Source: CAZTHL01 sp964613585 (GTDB lineage Bacteria > Pseudomonadota > Alphaproteobacteria > DSM-16000 > Inquilinaceae). From it: 64,000 nt of DNA. The first letter of the stretch is position 1. The number at the start of each line of letters is the position of its first letter. The position numbers and the translations under genes were made by a program. The DNA lies in assembly GCA_964613585.1 (NCBI GenBank), contig CAZTHL010000009.1, positions 9,964 through 73,963 on the forward strand, in the 5' to 3' direction. This document shows positions 26,287-34,244 of the stretch, piece by piece. The notes under the pieces were generated by a model. That model searched no databases. It was given only the letters and a program-made list of their open reading frames with translations, and was not told the origin of the DNA.

Positions 26287-26954
26287 GGCTCCAATTCTCC
26301 GACTGGAGCGTCGGTGGCCGGTCCGAACTGGGCGTTCTGGCGCGAGCGGAAGGCGTTCAGAAGCTCATCGAGAGGGTCCTTGTCCGTCGCCGGCGCCGAT
26401 GCCAGCTCGGTGCGCGGCACCAAGGGCAAGGGCGCTTGCGGCCCGGGCCGAGCCGTTCCGGGCCGGGCGGCCGGAGGTGGCGGTGGCGCGACCGGCCGGA
26501 TCAGAGGCCCGCGCGAGGGCGGCGCGGCGGCTTGACCGGGGTCGGATGGCGCCGCCGGCTTGACCGAGGGCAGCGGCACGACAGGCAGCGCGGCCACCAG
26601 CGCGGGCGGCTCGCGCGCGCCTTCGGGCGTGACCTCGGGCGCGTCGGCTGGCGGCGCCGCAGGCGGCAGCGGGCGCGGAATGGCGTCGACCTCCTGAATG
26701 ATCGCATCGGCCCGGATCGGCTCGAGCGCCAGCAGCTCCCCGGCCCGGTCGCGGAGCAGGCCGGGATGGCTGAGGTACGCCCACTCGGCACGGAGCACGC
26801 GGAGCGCCTCCTGCTCGGCGACGATGCGGTCGTTGAGCCGGGTCAGCTCGAGCTCCAGGGACTGCGCCTCGTGCCCGACACGGAACAGGATCGTCGTCAT
26901 CACGCCCACGATGGCGATCGGTATGCTCCAAGCCAGCAGGCGCCCCCGTCTCAT
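26283..26954 (-). CDS. ftsL: FtsL-like divisome protein with a Pro-rich extension
   Basis: 223 aa, roughly twice the size of a usual FtsL. The N-terminal part is FtsL-like: one membrane helix (LLAWSIPIAIVGVMTTILF) followed by a leucine-zipper coiled coil (residues ~30-60, LELELTRLNDRIVAEQEALR), then RVLRAEWAYLSHP as in alphaproteobacterial FtsL. From about residue 95 a low-complexity Pro/Ala-rich region runs to the end. Identity rests on position between rsmH and ftsI plus topology; FtsL is poorly conserved in sequence. The role of the extension is unknown. Confidence 0.85.
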   Translation of the reverse strand: MRRGRLLAWSIPIAIVGVMTTILFRVGHEAQSLELELTRLNDRIVAEQEALRVLRAEWAYLSHPGLLRDRAGELLALEPIRADAIIQEVDAIPRPLPPAAPPADAPEVTPEGAREPPALVAALPVVPLPSVKPAAPSDPGQAAAPPSRGPLIRPVAPPPPPAARPGTARPGPQAPLPLVPRTELASAPATDKDPLDELLNAFRSRQNAQFGPATDAPVGELEP

Positions 26955-27931
26955 GCCGCCTCCCGGTTTGGCCAGGGCGGCGCGTCCGTGCGCTGGGCGC
27001 CGCGCAGACGGGCTGACCGGCTGCGCGGATTGAGGCGCGTTTCCTCCGAGGTTGGGCGGATCGGCTTGCGGGTGATGAGCCGGAAGGTTGGGGCAGGCCG
27101 CGACGGCAGCGGCTCATGTCGCGACACTCCGGCGGCCGACGCGCTGCGGTCCACCAGGAATCGCTTTATCCGCCGGTCCTCCAGGCTGTGGAATGCCACC
27201 GCCGCCAGCCGGCCCCCTGGGCGCAGCAGGCGCTCGGACGCCTGAAGGCCGCGCTCGACTTCGCCCAGCTCGTCATTGACCGCGAGGCGTAGGGCCTGAA
27301 ACGAGCGTGTGGCGGGGTCGATGCCATCCTTCGCCGCCGGCACAATGCCGCGGACGAGGTCCGCCAAGTGCTCGGTCGTCCGGATCGGCTGCTCGTCGCG
27401 GGCTTGGACGATGGCGCGCGCGATCCGCCGCGCCAGCCGTTCCTCACCGTAGTCGCGCAGGATGCGCGTCAGCTCGTTCTCCGACAGCCGATTGACGAGA
27501 TCCGCCGCGGTCGGCCCCGCGCGCTCCATGCGCATGTCCAAGGGGCCGGCGGCGCGAAAGGAGAAGCCGCGGCGGGCATCGTCCAGCTGCGGCGAGGAGA
27601 CGCCAAGGTCGAAGGCCACGGCGTCGATCAGGCCGAAATGGGCCGTCGCGACCAGCCTTTCCATGTCTCCGAACCGGCCATGGACCAGCGTGAGGCGGCC
27701 ATGGAACCGCGCCTCCAGGGACGTCCCGGCCTGGATCGCGTCGGGATCGCGGTCGAGCCCGATGACCCGGCAATCGGCGGCATCCAGGAATGCCCGAGCG
27801 TAGCCGCCGCGCCCGAAGGTCGCATCGACGATGATGTCGCCATCGGAGGGTGCAACGACCCTGAGGATCTCGGAGAGCAGCACCGGGCGGTGTGTGCCCT
27901 GCTCCGCGGAGGAGTCTTCCGGCGAGGTCAT
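26951..27931 (-). CDS. rsmH: 16S rRNA (cytosine-1402-N4)-methyltransferase RsmH
   Basis: A 326-aa SAM-dependent methyltransferase, formerly MraW, that modifies C1402 in the ribosomal P site. Motif I is IIVDATFGRGGYARAFLDA. AFDLGVSSPQLDDARRGFSF and the C-terminal AVAFHSLEDRRIKRFL are diagnostic. Overlaps mraZ and ftsL by 4 bp each. Confidence 0.97.
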   Translation of the reverse strand: MTSPEDSSAEQGTHRPVLLSEILRVVAPSDGDIIVDATFGRGGYARAFLDAADCRVIGLDRDPDAIQAGTSLEARFHGRLTLVHGRFGDMERLVATAHFGLIDAVAFDLGVSSPQLDDARRGFSFRAAGPLDMRMERAGPTAADLVNRLSENELTRILRDYGEERLARRIARAIVQARDEQPIRTTEHLADLVRGIVPAAKDGIDPATRSFQALRLAVNDELGEVERGLQASERLLRPGGRLAAVAFHSLEDRRIKRFLVDRSASAAGVSRHEPLPSRPAPTFRLITRKPIRPTSEETRLNPRSRSARLRGAQRTDAPPWPNREAA

Positions 27932-28407
27932 CGGCCGCCTCCTTCGCTGCCGGATGGCGGCTGCGCCGACGTGCTCGGCAGCGCGCGGCCGCGCGTGATC
28001 TCCTGACGCCGGGCCCGATAGGCTTCATAGGCCTCCGGCTGCCAGATCTGGAAGCGCTCGCCTCGGCCTATGAAAAGGGCCTGATCCGAAATGCCGGCAA
28101 ACTCCATCAACTCCTTTGGTACGACAATCCGCCCCTCTGGATCGAAACGAATTTCAACGCTTTCAGAAAAATACTCATCTTCGAAAGCGTCCCGATCTTC
28201 CGAGCCGATCGGCAATTGGGAGATCGCCTCCTGGACCTTGTCCATGAACCGCTCCGTCAACCCGTCGATGGCACCGTCCGCAAGATTAGGCTTCAAATAA
28301 ATGTGATGCGCGCCCTGCTCCTCCACGACCGAGCGGAACTGGGCGGGAACACTGATGCGCCCCTTCCGGTCGATCTTATTGGAGTATCGCGATGTGAAAC
28401 GGCGCAT
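27928..28407 (-). CDS. mraZ: Transcriptional regulator MraZ
   Basis: A 159-aa protein with two SpoVT/AbrB-type domains (N-terminal YSNKIDRKGRISVPAQFRSV; C-terminal IRFDPEGRIVVPKELMEFAG). In other bacteria MraZ oligomers bind TGGG-type direct repeats upstream of their own gene and control the dcw cluster. Such repeats are present about 90-123 bases upstream here. ATG preceded by GGAAAGCGGGA. First gene of the dcw operon. Confidence 0.97.
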   Translation of the reverse strand: MRRFTSRYSNKIDRKGRISVPAQFRSVVEEQGAHHIYLKPNLADGAIDGLTERFMDKVQEAISQLPIGSEDRDAFEDEYFSESVEIRFDPEGRIVVPKELMEFAGISDQALFIGRGERFQIWQPEAYEAYRARRQEITRGRALPSTSAQPPSGSEGGGR

Positions 28408-28496
28408 CTATTCCCGCTTTCCGCGGCACGCTTCCTGCGCGCGCCGGTCCCCCCGCGACCGGCGACGGCAGCCACGAGAGCCCGGCGCCGAAATCT

Positions 28497-28530
28497 TGGG
28501 AGATCATGGGATATCATGGGTCACGATGGC
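28497..28530 (+). promoter_or_regulatory. Putative MraZ-binding boxes (TGGG repeats)
   Basis: Three TGGG boxes at 28497, 28507 and 28517 and a degenerate fourth (TGGC at 28527) are spaced exactly 10 bases apart. They read TGGGA-N5-TGGGA-N5-TGGGT-N5-TGGC. This matches the known MraZ operator architecture of TGGGN repeats with 5-base spacers. The boxes read on the strand opposite to mraZ transcription and cover its predicted core promoter. Confidence 0.7.
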
Positions 28531-28537
28531 CGGTCAA
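28508..28537 (-). promoter_or_regulatory. Putative mraZ (dcw) promoter
   Basis: On the minus strand, a -35-like TTGACC (28532-28537) and a -10-like TATCCC (28508-28513) are separated by 18 bases. They are roughly 100 bases upstream of the mraZ ATG and overlap the TGGG repeats, as expected for an autoregulated promoter. The -10 element is weak. Confidence 0.45.
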
Positions 28538-28621
28538 CGCCAATGCTCTGTAGAATGTGGGATTTCGCAACATTCACGACGCTTTTTCGGCGATGCCTGT
28601 GGGCAGGTTTGAGGAAAAATT

Positions 28622-28635
28622 CGGTGAATTCACCG
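28622..28635. promoter_or_regulatory. Perfect 14-bp palindrome, candidate operator
   Basis: CGGTGAATTCACCG is a perfect palindrome about 85 bases upstream of the putative mraZ -35. Its symmetry and size suit a dimeric regulator, but no known site is recognised. Confidence 0.35.
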
Positions 28636-28970
28636 TTCCTTCAGCAATGACCCTTCCCTCGACGCAGACGTTGCGCGATATGTTCAGCGAACGTTCCAAG
28701 AATTTTTCGCGGCCAAACGACCGCGATACCCGGAAGCGGCAATGTCCCACGGTTTCCCATGCCCGCCCAGCATACCGCGCGCACGACCCAGTCGCCATCG
28801 TGGTCCTGCTGTGCGCAAGTCTGTGGGAAATCTGAGGAGGCCGAGATCAAGCCTGCGTCACGCCAAGCGCGACCGTGCCTCGAACTGGCGGCAAATGAAC
28901 AATCCTGTCTAGGGAGCCCGGAAGCTCCGCGCCCGGCCATAGAGCGTTTTCGCCGGACGCGGACTCGGCA

Positions 28971-29034
28971 CGGCCCGCTCCCCCGGCCAGCCTGAGCATG
29001 CTGTCGTTGGGTGGCCGGGCGGAGGAGCGGGCCG
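28971..29034. other. Large imperfect hairpin
   Basis: The outer 11-bp stem CGGCCCGCTCC (28971-28981) pairs with GGAGCGGGCCG (29024-29034). An inner 7-bp stem CCGGCCA (28983-28989) pairs with TGGCCGG (29012-29018). The loop contains AGCATGCT. It is 132-195 bases past the stop of the MotB-like gene. It could be a distal terminator, an RNA end or a structured RNA; there is no T-run. Confidence 0.35.
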
Positions 29035-29165
29035 GCAATGCCACTTGAGCCGGAAACACCCAAGATCATGGAGTGGCCGGCGTGCTTGCCGGCGACGAAT
29101 GGGCCATCGGGCCGGGCCGATGGCGCCTTGAACGGCCCAAGCCAGCGGCGCGAGACGCGGACCGG

Positions 29166-30932
29166 TCAACGCTGGTCGAGACGGAGCTCGATCCGGCGGT
29201 TCCGGGCCAGGGCCTGCTCGGTGCCGGATTGGTCAAGGGGTTGGTGCTCCCCAAAACCGGCGGCGGCCAGGCGCTCGGGCGGAATGCCCTGGGACACCAG
29301 GTAACGCACGACCTCAGTCGCACGCGCGGTGGAAAGCTCCCAGTTCGACGGATAATCGGTCGTGACGATCGGCCGCCGATCGGTATGCCCGTCGACCCGC
29401 AGGATCCAGTCGGTGTCCTCGGGGAACTCCTCGGCCATCTCGAGCAGCGTGTCGGCGAACTCGGCAAGCCGAGCGCGGCCTTCGGCGCCGAGCGCGGCCG
29501 AGCCGGTGCCGAACAGCACCTCCGACTGGAACACGAAACGGTCTCCGACGATCTGGATCCCCGGACGGTTGCCCAGGACCTCGCGCAATCGCCCGAAAAA
29601 CTCGGAACGATAGCGGTTGAGCTCCTCAACCCTGCGCACCAGCGCCTGATTGAGCCGCGCCGACAGATTGGCGATCTCGAGATCCTGGGCCGTGACCTGG
29701 GATTCGGACTCCCTGAGCGCGGTCTCGACACGGGACAGCTGGGATCGAAGCCGAGCCAGCTCCTCCGATACCCGGGACAGCTCGTTCCGTTGCCGGGTCG
29801 TCAGCGCCTGCTCCTCGTCGAGGGCAGCCTCGGTGTTCTCAAGGCTCCGGACCAGCTGGTCGATCCGGATATCGCGATCCTCGATCGCGCCTTGCGCCAG
29901 GGTGGTCCGCTCCCGCGCCTCACCCAGCTGCACCTCGAGGGCCCTGCTGCGGTCCCGCAACGTGCCGAGCTCCTCAAGCAGCCGGTCCCTCTCCTCCGCG
30001 CTGAGCCTCAGGCGGACGGTCATGTCCTCCGCTTCCTGCCGTGCGGAGGCGAGCTCGCTCTCGCGGTCCTCGAGACGGTCGCGCAGTCGGAGGATCTCAT
30101 CGTCGCTCAGGCTCAGGCGATCCTGCAGCTCCTCGATCTCCTCCTCCGACTCCGTCAGTCGACGAGCGAGCTGCTCGCCCCGTTGGTTGGCGTCCGCTGC
30201 CTGCTCCCGCAGCTCGACGGCCAGCGCCGCCGTTCGGTCGATCTGCTCGCTCAGCGTCTCGTTCTGCGCTTCCGCGGCCTCCACTTCCTCGCGCAGCCGG
30301 CTTGCCAGGCTCTCGCTGGCCTCAAGCTCACGATCAAGCCGGGCGAGATCCTCCTCGCGAGCCCTTAGCGCCAGGGTCAGGGACGCCACCTGAACCTCCA
30401 GGTCGTCCCGCGCCGCCCGCAAGGCCTGCAGATCGTTCTGCAGGCTGGCGATTTCCCGAAGGCGCAGCTCGAGGGCGTTCTCACTTACCCGGACGCTCTG
30501 CAGCGCCTGCGCCAGCTCCTGGTCGAGAGCAGTGCGGTCGTCGGCCAGCTCGGCCTTGTCGGCCTCGGCCTGCGCCAGGGCACGGCGGAGCCGATCGCGT
30601 TCGCCCGCCAAATCCGTGACGCGCCCGCTCAGCGTGTCACGCTCTGCCACTGCGTTCTGAAGATCGGCCGATATTTGGGCGAAGCGTGCGCGGAGATCGG
30701 CATTCTCCTCGCGCTCCAGCGCCAGAAGGTCGCCCAGCTCGGCGATCTGCCGGTTGAGCCGGTTCAGCATCTCGTCCCGGCCGGACAGGACATTGGACAG
30801 GTAGAATTGCGCGACCATGAACACCATGAGCACGAAGATGACCACCATCAGCAAGGCCGACAGTGCATCGACGAACCCGGGCCAGATGTTCGGGGATCGG
30901 GACGTGGGGCCGGCGCGGTTCAGGCGGTACAT
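29166..30932 (-). CDS. MotB-like protein: membrane anchor, very long coiled coil, OmpA domain
   Basis: 588 aa. A single membrane helix at about residues 20-46 (FVDALSALLMVVIFVLMVFM) carries Asp22 at its start, matching the proton-binding Asp of MotB/TolR/ExbD stators. Residues ~50-430 are an almost unbroken heptad-rich coiled coil (for example LRDRLEDRESELASARQEAE). The last ~118 residues are an OmpA-like peptidoglycan-binding domain with VDGHTDRRPI, NWELSTARATEVVRYL and ALARNRRIELRL. The gene lies 33 bp downstream of a MotA/ExbB-like gene, so the two probably form an ion-driven 5:2 motor. Its output is unknown. No flagellar genes are nearby. Alphaproteobacterial relatives are usually labelled peptidoglycan-binding protein. 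Confidence 0.85.
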   Translation of the reverse strand: MYRLNRAGPTSRSPNIWPGFVDALSALLMVVIFVLMVFMVAQFYLSNVLSGRDEMLNRLNRQIAELGDLLALEREENADLRARFAQISADLQNAVAERDTLSGRVTDLAGERDRLRRALAQAEADKAELADDRTALDQELAQALQSVRVSENALELRLREIASLQNDLQALRAARDDLEVQVASLTLALRAREEDLARLDRELEASESLASRLREEVEAAEAQNETLSEQIDRTAALAVELREQAADANQRGEQLARRLTESEEEIEELQDRLSLSDDEILRLRDRLEDRESELASARQEAEDMTVRLRLSAEERDRLLEELGTLRDRSRALEVQLGEARERTTLAQGAIEDRDIRIDQLVRSLENTEAALDEEQALTTRQRNELSRVSEELARLRSQLSRVETALRESESQVTAQDLEIANLSARLNQALVRRVEELNRYRSEFFGRLREVLGNRPGIQIVGDRFVFQSEVLFGTGSAALGAEGRARLAEFADTLLEMAEEFPEDTDWILRVDGHTDRRPIVTTDYPSNWELSTARATEVVRYLVSQGIPPERLAAAGFGEHQPLDQSGTEQALARNRRIELRLDQR

Positions 30933-30965
30933 GGCAGGCGTGGCATCAGGCCGGGCCGGCGGCCG

Positions 30966-32162
30966 TCACTCGTCCTCGGCACCTTCGGCCAGCGCCGCGA
31001 TGGTGCGGGACAGCGTCTTGATCTCGCTTCGAACCTCTCCAATGGTTTGGTTGCGGTTTTGTTCCAGATCATCCGAGATCTGCCTCAGAAGGGTCTCGAT
31101 GTTTCGGATATGCTGGCGCGACCCTTCGTCAATGCCGAAGCCGTCCGCGCCCGCGATCTCGCTGAGGCGTGCGAGCAGGGGCCTCAGCTCGTGCTGGCTC
31201 TCGGCGACCCGGACCATCACGGTCTGCTGAGTCCGCATGTGGTCGTTCAGCGTCGCCAGCTTCTCGGCCAGCAGATGCATGGCGCCGACGGACTCGCGCC
31301 GGCTCTGCTCATTGGCGGCGAGAAGCCGCTGCACCGAATCAAGGTTTTCCGCCGTCTGTCCCACCAGTCCCTGAAGGTAGGCCGGCAGCGCCGGCTCACC
31401 GTCGCCTGGAACCGCGCCGCCTCCGGTCAGTCGAGCGGTCCCGGACAGCCAATCCTCAAGCTCGTTGTAGAACCGGTTCTGCGCCTGGCTGGCCTGCAGC
31501 TCGAGGAAGCCCAGCACGAGCGAGCCCGCCAGGCCAAACAGGGACGAGCTGAACGCTGTGCCCATACCCGCGAGCGGCGCCTCGAGACCTTCCTTCAGGT
31601 CGCTGAATACGAGCGCCAGATCCCCTTCCTCGATGGACAGGCCGCCAATGACCTGCCCGACCGCCGATATCGTCTGCAGGAGTCCCCAGAAGGTGCCGAG
31701 CAGGCCAAGGAAGATCAGCACGCCGATGAGATAGCGGGAAATTTCCCGACTCTCGCCGAGCCGGGCTCCGACACCGTCGAGCACGGATCGCATGGCCATG
31801 GCCGACATGGTCAGGCGTCCCTGGCGCTCGCCGATCATGCGCGCCAGGGCGCCGAGCAGACGCGGCTCCGGCGCGGGACTCGCCGTCTGTGGACGGTGCG
31901 ATTGCACGCTTTCCAGCCAGGCGATCTCCGGCTTCAGCGTCAGAACCGACCGATAGGCGTAGGCGATGCCGAGGATGGTCATGCCCAGGATGACGCCGTT
32001 CAAGGCCGGGTTGGCGTCAAAGGCCCGCAGCAGCCCCTGCCCGAGCACGAGCGCGACGACGATCACGACCACCACGAAGAGGGTCATTCGCGTCAGGTAG
32101 CGCGTCGGGCGCGACAGGCGCGTTGCCTCGGCGGGCTGTCGGTCCCTGGCAACGGCGACCAT
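30966..32162 (-). CDS. MotA/TolQ/ExbB-family channel protein with a C-terminal tail
   Basis: 398 aa. Four hydrophobic segments are visible: TLFVVVVIVVALVLGQGLL, NGVILGMTILGIAYAY, YLIGVLIFLGLLGTFWGLL and SSSLFGLAGSLVLGFLEL. The motifs GTFWGLLQTI and LAGMGTAFSSSLFGLAGS are those lining the proton channel in this superfamily. About 150 C-terminal residues form a cytoplasmic helical tail (LLAANEQSRRESVGAMHLLA). It lies 17 bp after the OmpA-like gene and 33 bp before the MotB-like gene. It is distinct from tolQ, which is elsewhere in the window. Confidence 0.87.
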   Translation of the reverse strand: MVAVARDRQPAEATRLSRPTRYLTRMTLFVVVVIVVALVLGQGLLRAFDANPALNGVILGMTILGIAYAYRSVLTLKPEIAWLESVQSHRPQTASPAPEPRLLGALARMIGERQGRLTMSAMAMRSVLDGVGARLGESREISRYLIGVLIFLGLLGTFWGLLQTISAVGQVIGGLSIEEGDLALVFSDLKEGLEAPLAGMGTAFSSSLFGLAGSLVLGFLELQASQAQNRFYNELEDWLSGTARLTGGGAVPGDGEPALPAYLQGLVGQTAENLDSVQRLLAANEQSRRESVGAMHLLAEKLATLNDHMRTQQTVMVRVAESQHELRPLLARLSEIAGADGFGIDEGSRQHIRNIETLLRQISDDLEQNRNQTIGEVRSEIKTLSRTIAALAEGAEDE

Positions 32163-32179
32163 GGCCTCTTCCGGATCCG

Positions 32180-33121
32180 CTAGGGTGACAGGATAAGGTC
32201 GACCCGGTCGGCAGGCCCTTCAGAAGCCGTGTTGCCGAGGGCCCGCACGCTGACCTGACGGCTGTCGGCGCCGCGGTCGATGAGGAACGTCCGAACGACG
32301 AGCGCCCGGTTTAGGGAAAGCCGGCGCGCGCGGCTGGCCGCGTCGGCGTCGCCGGCGGCATAGGCGCGCATCTGCAGGCTGAGGTCGGGCTCCGTCCTGA
32401 GGCGCCGGGCCAGCCCGCTCAGCAGGGTGCCGGCGCTCTCACTGAGTTGATCCGAGCCTTCGGCGAAAAGGATGCGAAACCCCTGGCCGTCCGGAAGCGC
32501 CGCCACGCTTCGCCCCACCGGCGCCGGCGCGCCCGGCTCGGGCTCGAGACGCTGCGGACGCGGCGGCGGCTCGGAGGAATCCGCTCCGGGAGCGGGCGGT
32601 CGTTCCGTAAGGATGGCCGGTCGCGGTGGCGGCGTCACCGTTCCCAGGGCCGGCGGGTCGGGAGCGGCCTGCGGCACGGTGCGCCGCGGCGGCGACAGCT
32701 CGGCCGGCGGCGGCACTGGTCTCAGCATCGGCTGGGGCGGGACGCTGGCCGGACCCTCCCGCTCCCGTGCGGCCGCCGGCCCGGCGTCATCGCCGGAGCG
32801 ACCGGCCGGCTCGGCCGTCGGATCCGTTCCCGCGCTCGCGGCGGCATCCTCCCGTGATGGCAGGGCCGGCCTGGGCGGCGGCCGGGTGGACCGCAGATCG
32901 GGCACGGAGCTTGATCGAGGAGCACCACCCATCCCCTGCTCGACCTCGCTCCCGGCCGCTCTGCCCGGCTCGGCGACCGACGCGTCGAGCGCGTCGAGCG
33001 CGCCCCAGTCGATCTCAACGGCCGGCCGGCGGGACGACCGCTCCTCACCGCCGATCACGATCTGGGCGGAGGCCGAGCTTACCCCGTGCACGAGCGAAAG
33101 CAGGATCAGAACCAGACGCAT
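32180..33121 (-). CDS. Periplasmic OmpA-like protein, motor-module partner
   Basis: About 313 aa. The start at 33121 is chosen because MRLVLILLSLVHGVSSASAQ is a clear signal peptide cut after ASA; in-frame codons up to 33310 precede it, and no strong ribosome site is visible. A low-complexity Pro/Arg-rich middle (~50-205) follows. The last ~100 residues look like a divergent OmpA domain (FRILFAEGSDQLSESAGTLL, LSLNRALVVRTFLIDRGAD, RVDLILSP), but the usual GHTD motif is replaced by AYAAGDAD, so peptidoglycan binding is doubtful. It is immediately upstream of the MotA-like and MotB-like genes, which suggests a periplasmic accessory of that motor. Confidence 0.75.
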   Translation of the reverse strand: MRLVLILLSLVHGVSSASAQIVIGGEERSSRRPAVEIDWGALDALDASVAEPGRAAGSEVEQGMGGAPRSSSVPDLRSTRPPPRPALPSREDAAASAGTDPTAEPAGRSGDDAGPAAAREREGPASVPPQPMLRPVPPPAELSPPRRTVPQAAPDPPALGTVTPPPRPAILTERPPAPGADSSEPPPRPQRLEPEPGAPAPVGRSVAALPDGQGFRILFAEGSDQLSESAGTLLSGLARRLRTEPDLSLQMRAYAAGDADAASRARRLSLNRALVVRTFLIDRGADSRQVSVRALGNTASEGPADRVDLILSP

Positions 33122-33369
33122 CGAGGACGTGCCCGCAGCCCGCCACCACGAGACAATCGCATTGCCAAGCCCGGACGCCAGAATTGACCCCTGCCGCTCA
33201 CGTTGCCGACCCCCAGACCCGGCGGAAGCGCCGCGACCATAGCCAAGCGATGTCACTGCGGCAACGATGGTACGCATTTCCATCGCCACCGATCTCGCAA
33301 AATGAACCACTCGCCGGTAGTCGGTCAGTATGGCGCGAGTGAGGCGCCCGCCGGCCCGAGACGGCGGGG

Positions 33370-34188
33370 CTATCGATCGTGGCGTCCAGCCGCCCTGGCA
33401 TCGCGCAGCGCCTTCCCGAGCTCGCCATGGATCGCCGGATTGGCCGCCAGGATGCTCTCTCCGTGCAGGGCGTCCCGTCCCCCGGTCACCTCGGTGACGA
33501 ACCCGCCCGCCTCCCGGACCAGGATGATGCCGGCGCCGACGTCCCAGGGGTTGAGGCCCCGTTCCCAGAAGCCGTCGTAGCGGCCGGCAGCGACGAAGGC
33601 CAGATCCAGCGCCGCGGAGCCGAAGCGGCGGATGCCGGCGATCCGTGGCATGATGGCGGCGAGCTCGGCCATGAACATCTCGGCGTCGCCGCGGCCGAGA
33701 AAAGGCATTCCGGTGGCGATCAGGGAGTCCGCCAGCATGCGCCGGCCGGACACGCGGAGCCGCCGATCGTTCAGATAGGCGCCCTGGCCCTTCTCCGCTG
33801 CATAGGTCTCGTCCGTGATCGGATTGTGGACGATGCCGGCGACAATCTCGCCCTGCCGCTCCAGGGCGATCGAGATGGCGAAATGAGGGATCCCGTGGAG
33901 GAAATTGGTGGTGCCGTCGAGCGGATCAACGATCCAACGGCGCCCTTCGGGATCGGTGGGCGCGATGGGCTCGCTTTCCTCCATCAGAAAGCCGAAGCCC
34001 GCACGCGCCTTGGCAAGCTCGTCCCGGACCGTCCGCTCGGCCTTGCGGTCGGCCGTCGAGACAAAGTCGGCAGGCCCCTTGCGCGATACCTGGAGCTGCT
34101 CCACCTCCCCGAAGTCGCGGATCAGCGCGCGGCCCGCGCGCTCGGCCGCGCGCACCATGACGTTGACCAGAGCCGAGCGTAAAGGCAT
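33370..34188 (-). CDS. Inositol monophosphatase family protein
   Basis: 272 aa of the Mg2+-dependent IMPase/SuhB family. Metal and phosphate-binding motifs are EESEP, WIVDPLDGTTNFLHGIP and the C-terminal NPWDVGAGIILVREAGG. Full length. It is 56 bp downstream of efp and upstream of the OmpA-like/motor genes, probably in one transcription unit. Whether it acts on inositol phosphates, other sugar phosphates or as a SuhB-like RNA-polymerase partner cannot be decided from sequence. Confidence 0.93.
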   Translation of the reverse strand: MPLRSALVNVMVRAAERAGRALIRDFGEVEQLQVSRKGPADFVSTADRKAERTVRDELAKARAGFGFLMEESEPIAPTDPEGRRWIVDPLDGTTNFLHGIPHFAISIALERQGEIVAGIVHNPITDETYAAEKGQGAYLNDRRLRVSGRRMLADSLIATGMPFLGRGDAEMFMAELAAIMPRIAGIRRFGSAALDLAFVAAGRYDGFWERGLNPWDVGAGIILVREAGGFVTEVTGGRDALHGESILAANPAIHGELGKALRDARAAGRHDR

Positions 34189-34244
34189 GGCGCGAAAGGG
34201 CCCAGGCTGCGGCGCAGAAGCGGGGGTCTCGGCAGGCCGATCGT

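Larger units (their letters stand above)
28408..29165. other. 758-bp non-coding region upstream of mraZ
   Basis: No convincing protein gene on either strand; the reading frames found are short and unlike known families. It is partly lower in GC than its surroundings (28500-28740). It holds the likely mraZ promoter and operator, a perfect 14-bp palindrome (28622-28635), a small hairpin GGAGC/GCTCC (28913-28928), a large hairpin (28971-29034), and an 8-bp inverted repeat GCCATCGG/CCGATGGC (29103-29124) just past the stop of the MotB-like gene. No T-rich tail marks any hairpin as a clear terminator. Confidence 0.6.

Noticed and set aside
28640..29165. RNase P RNA gene upstream of mraZ
   Set aside because: A short segment on the minus strand (CTTCCGGGCTCC) recalls conserved region I, but the other conserved regions are missing.
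29166..33121. Zorya phage-defence system
   Set aside because: MotA/MotB-like genes are present but no zorC, zorD or zorE-like nuclease or helicase is adjacent. The MotB-like protein is much longer than ZorB and the setting is housekeeping.
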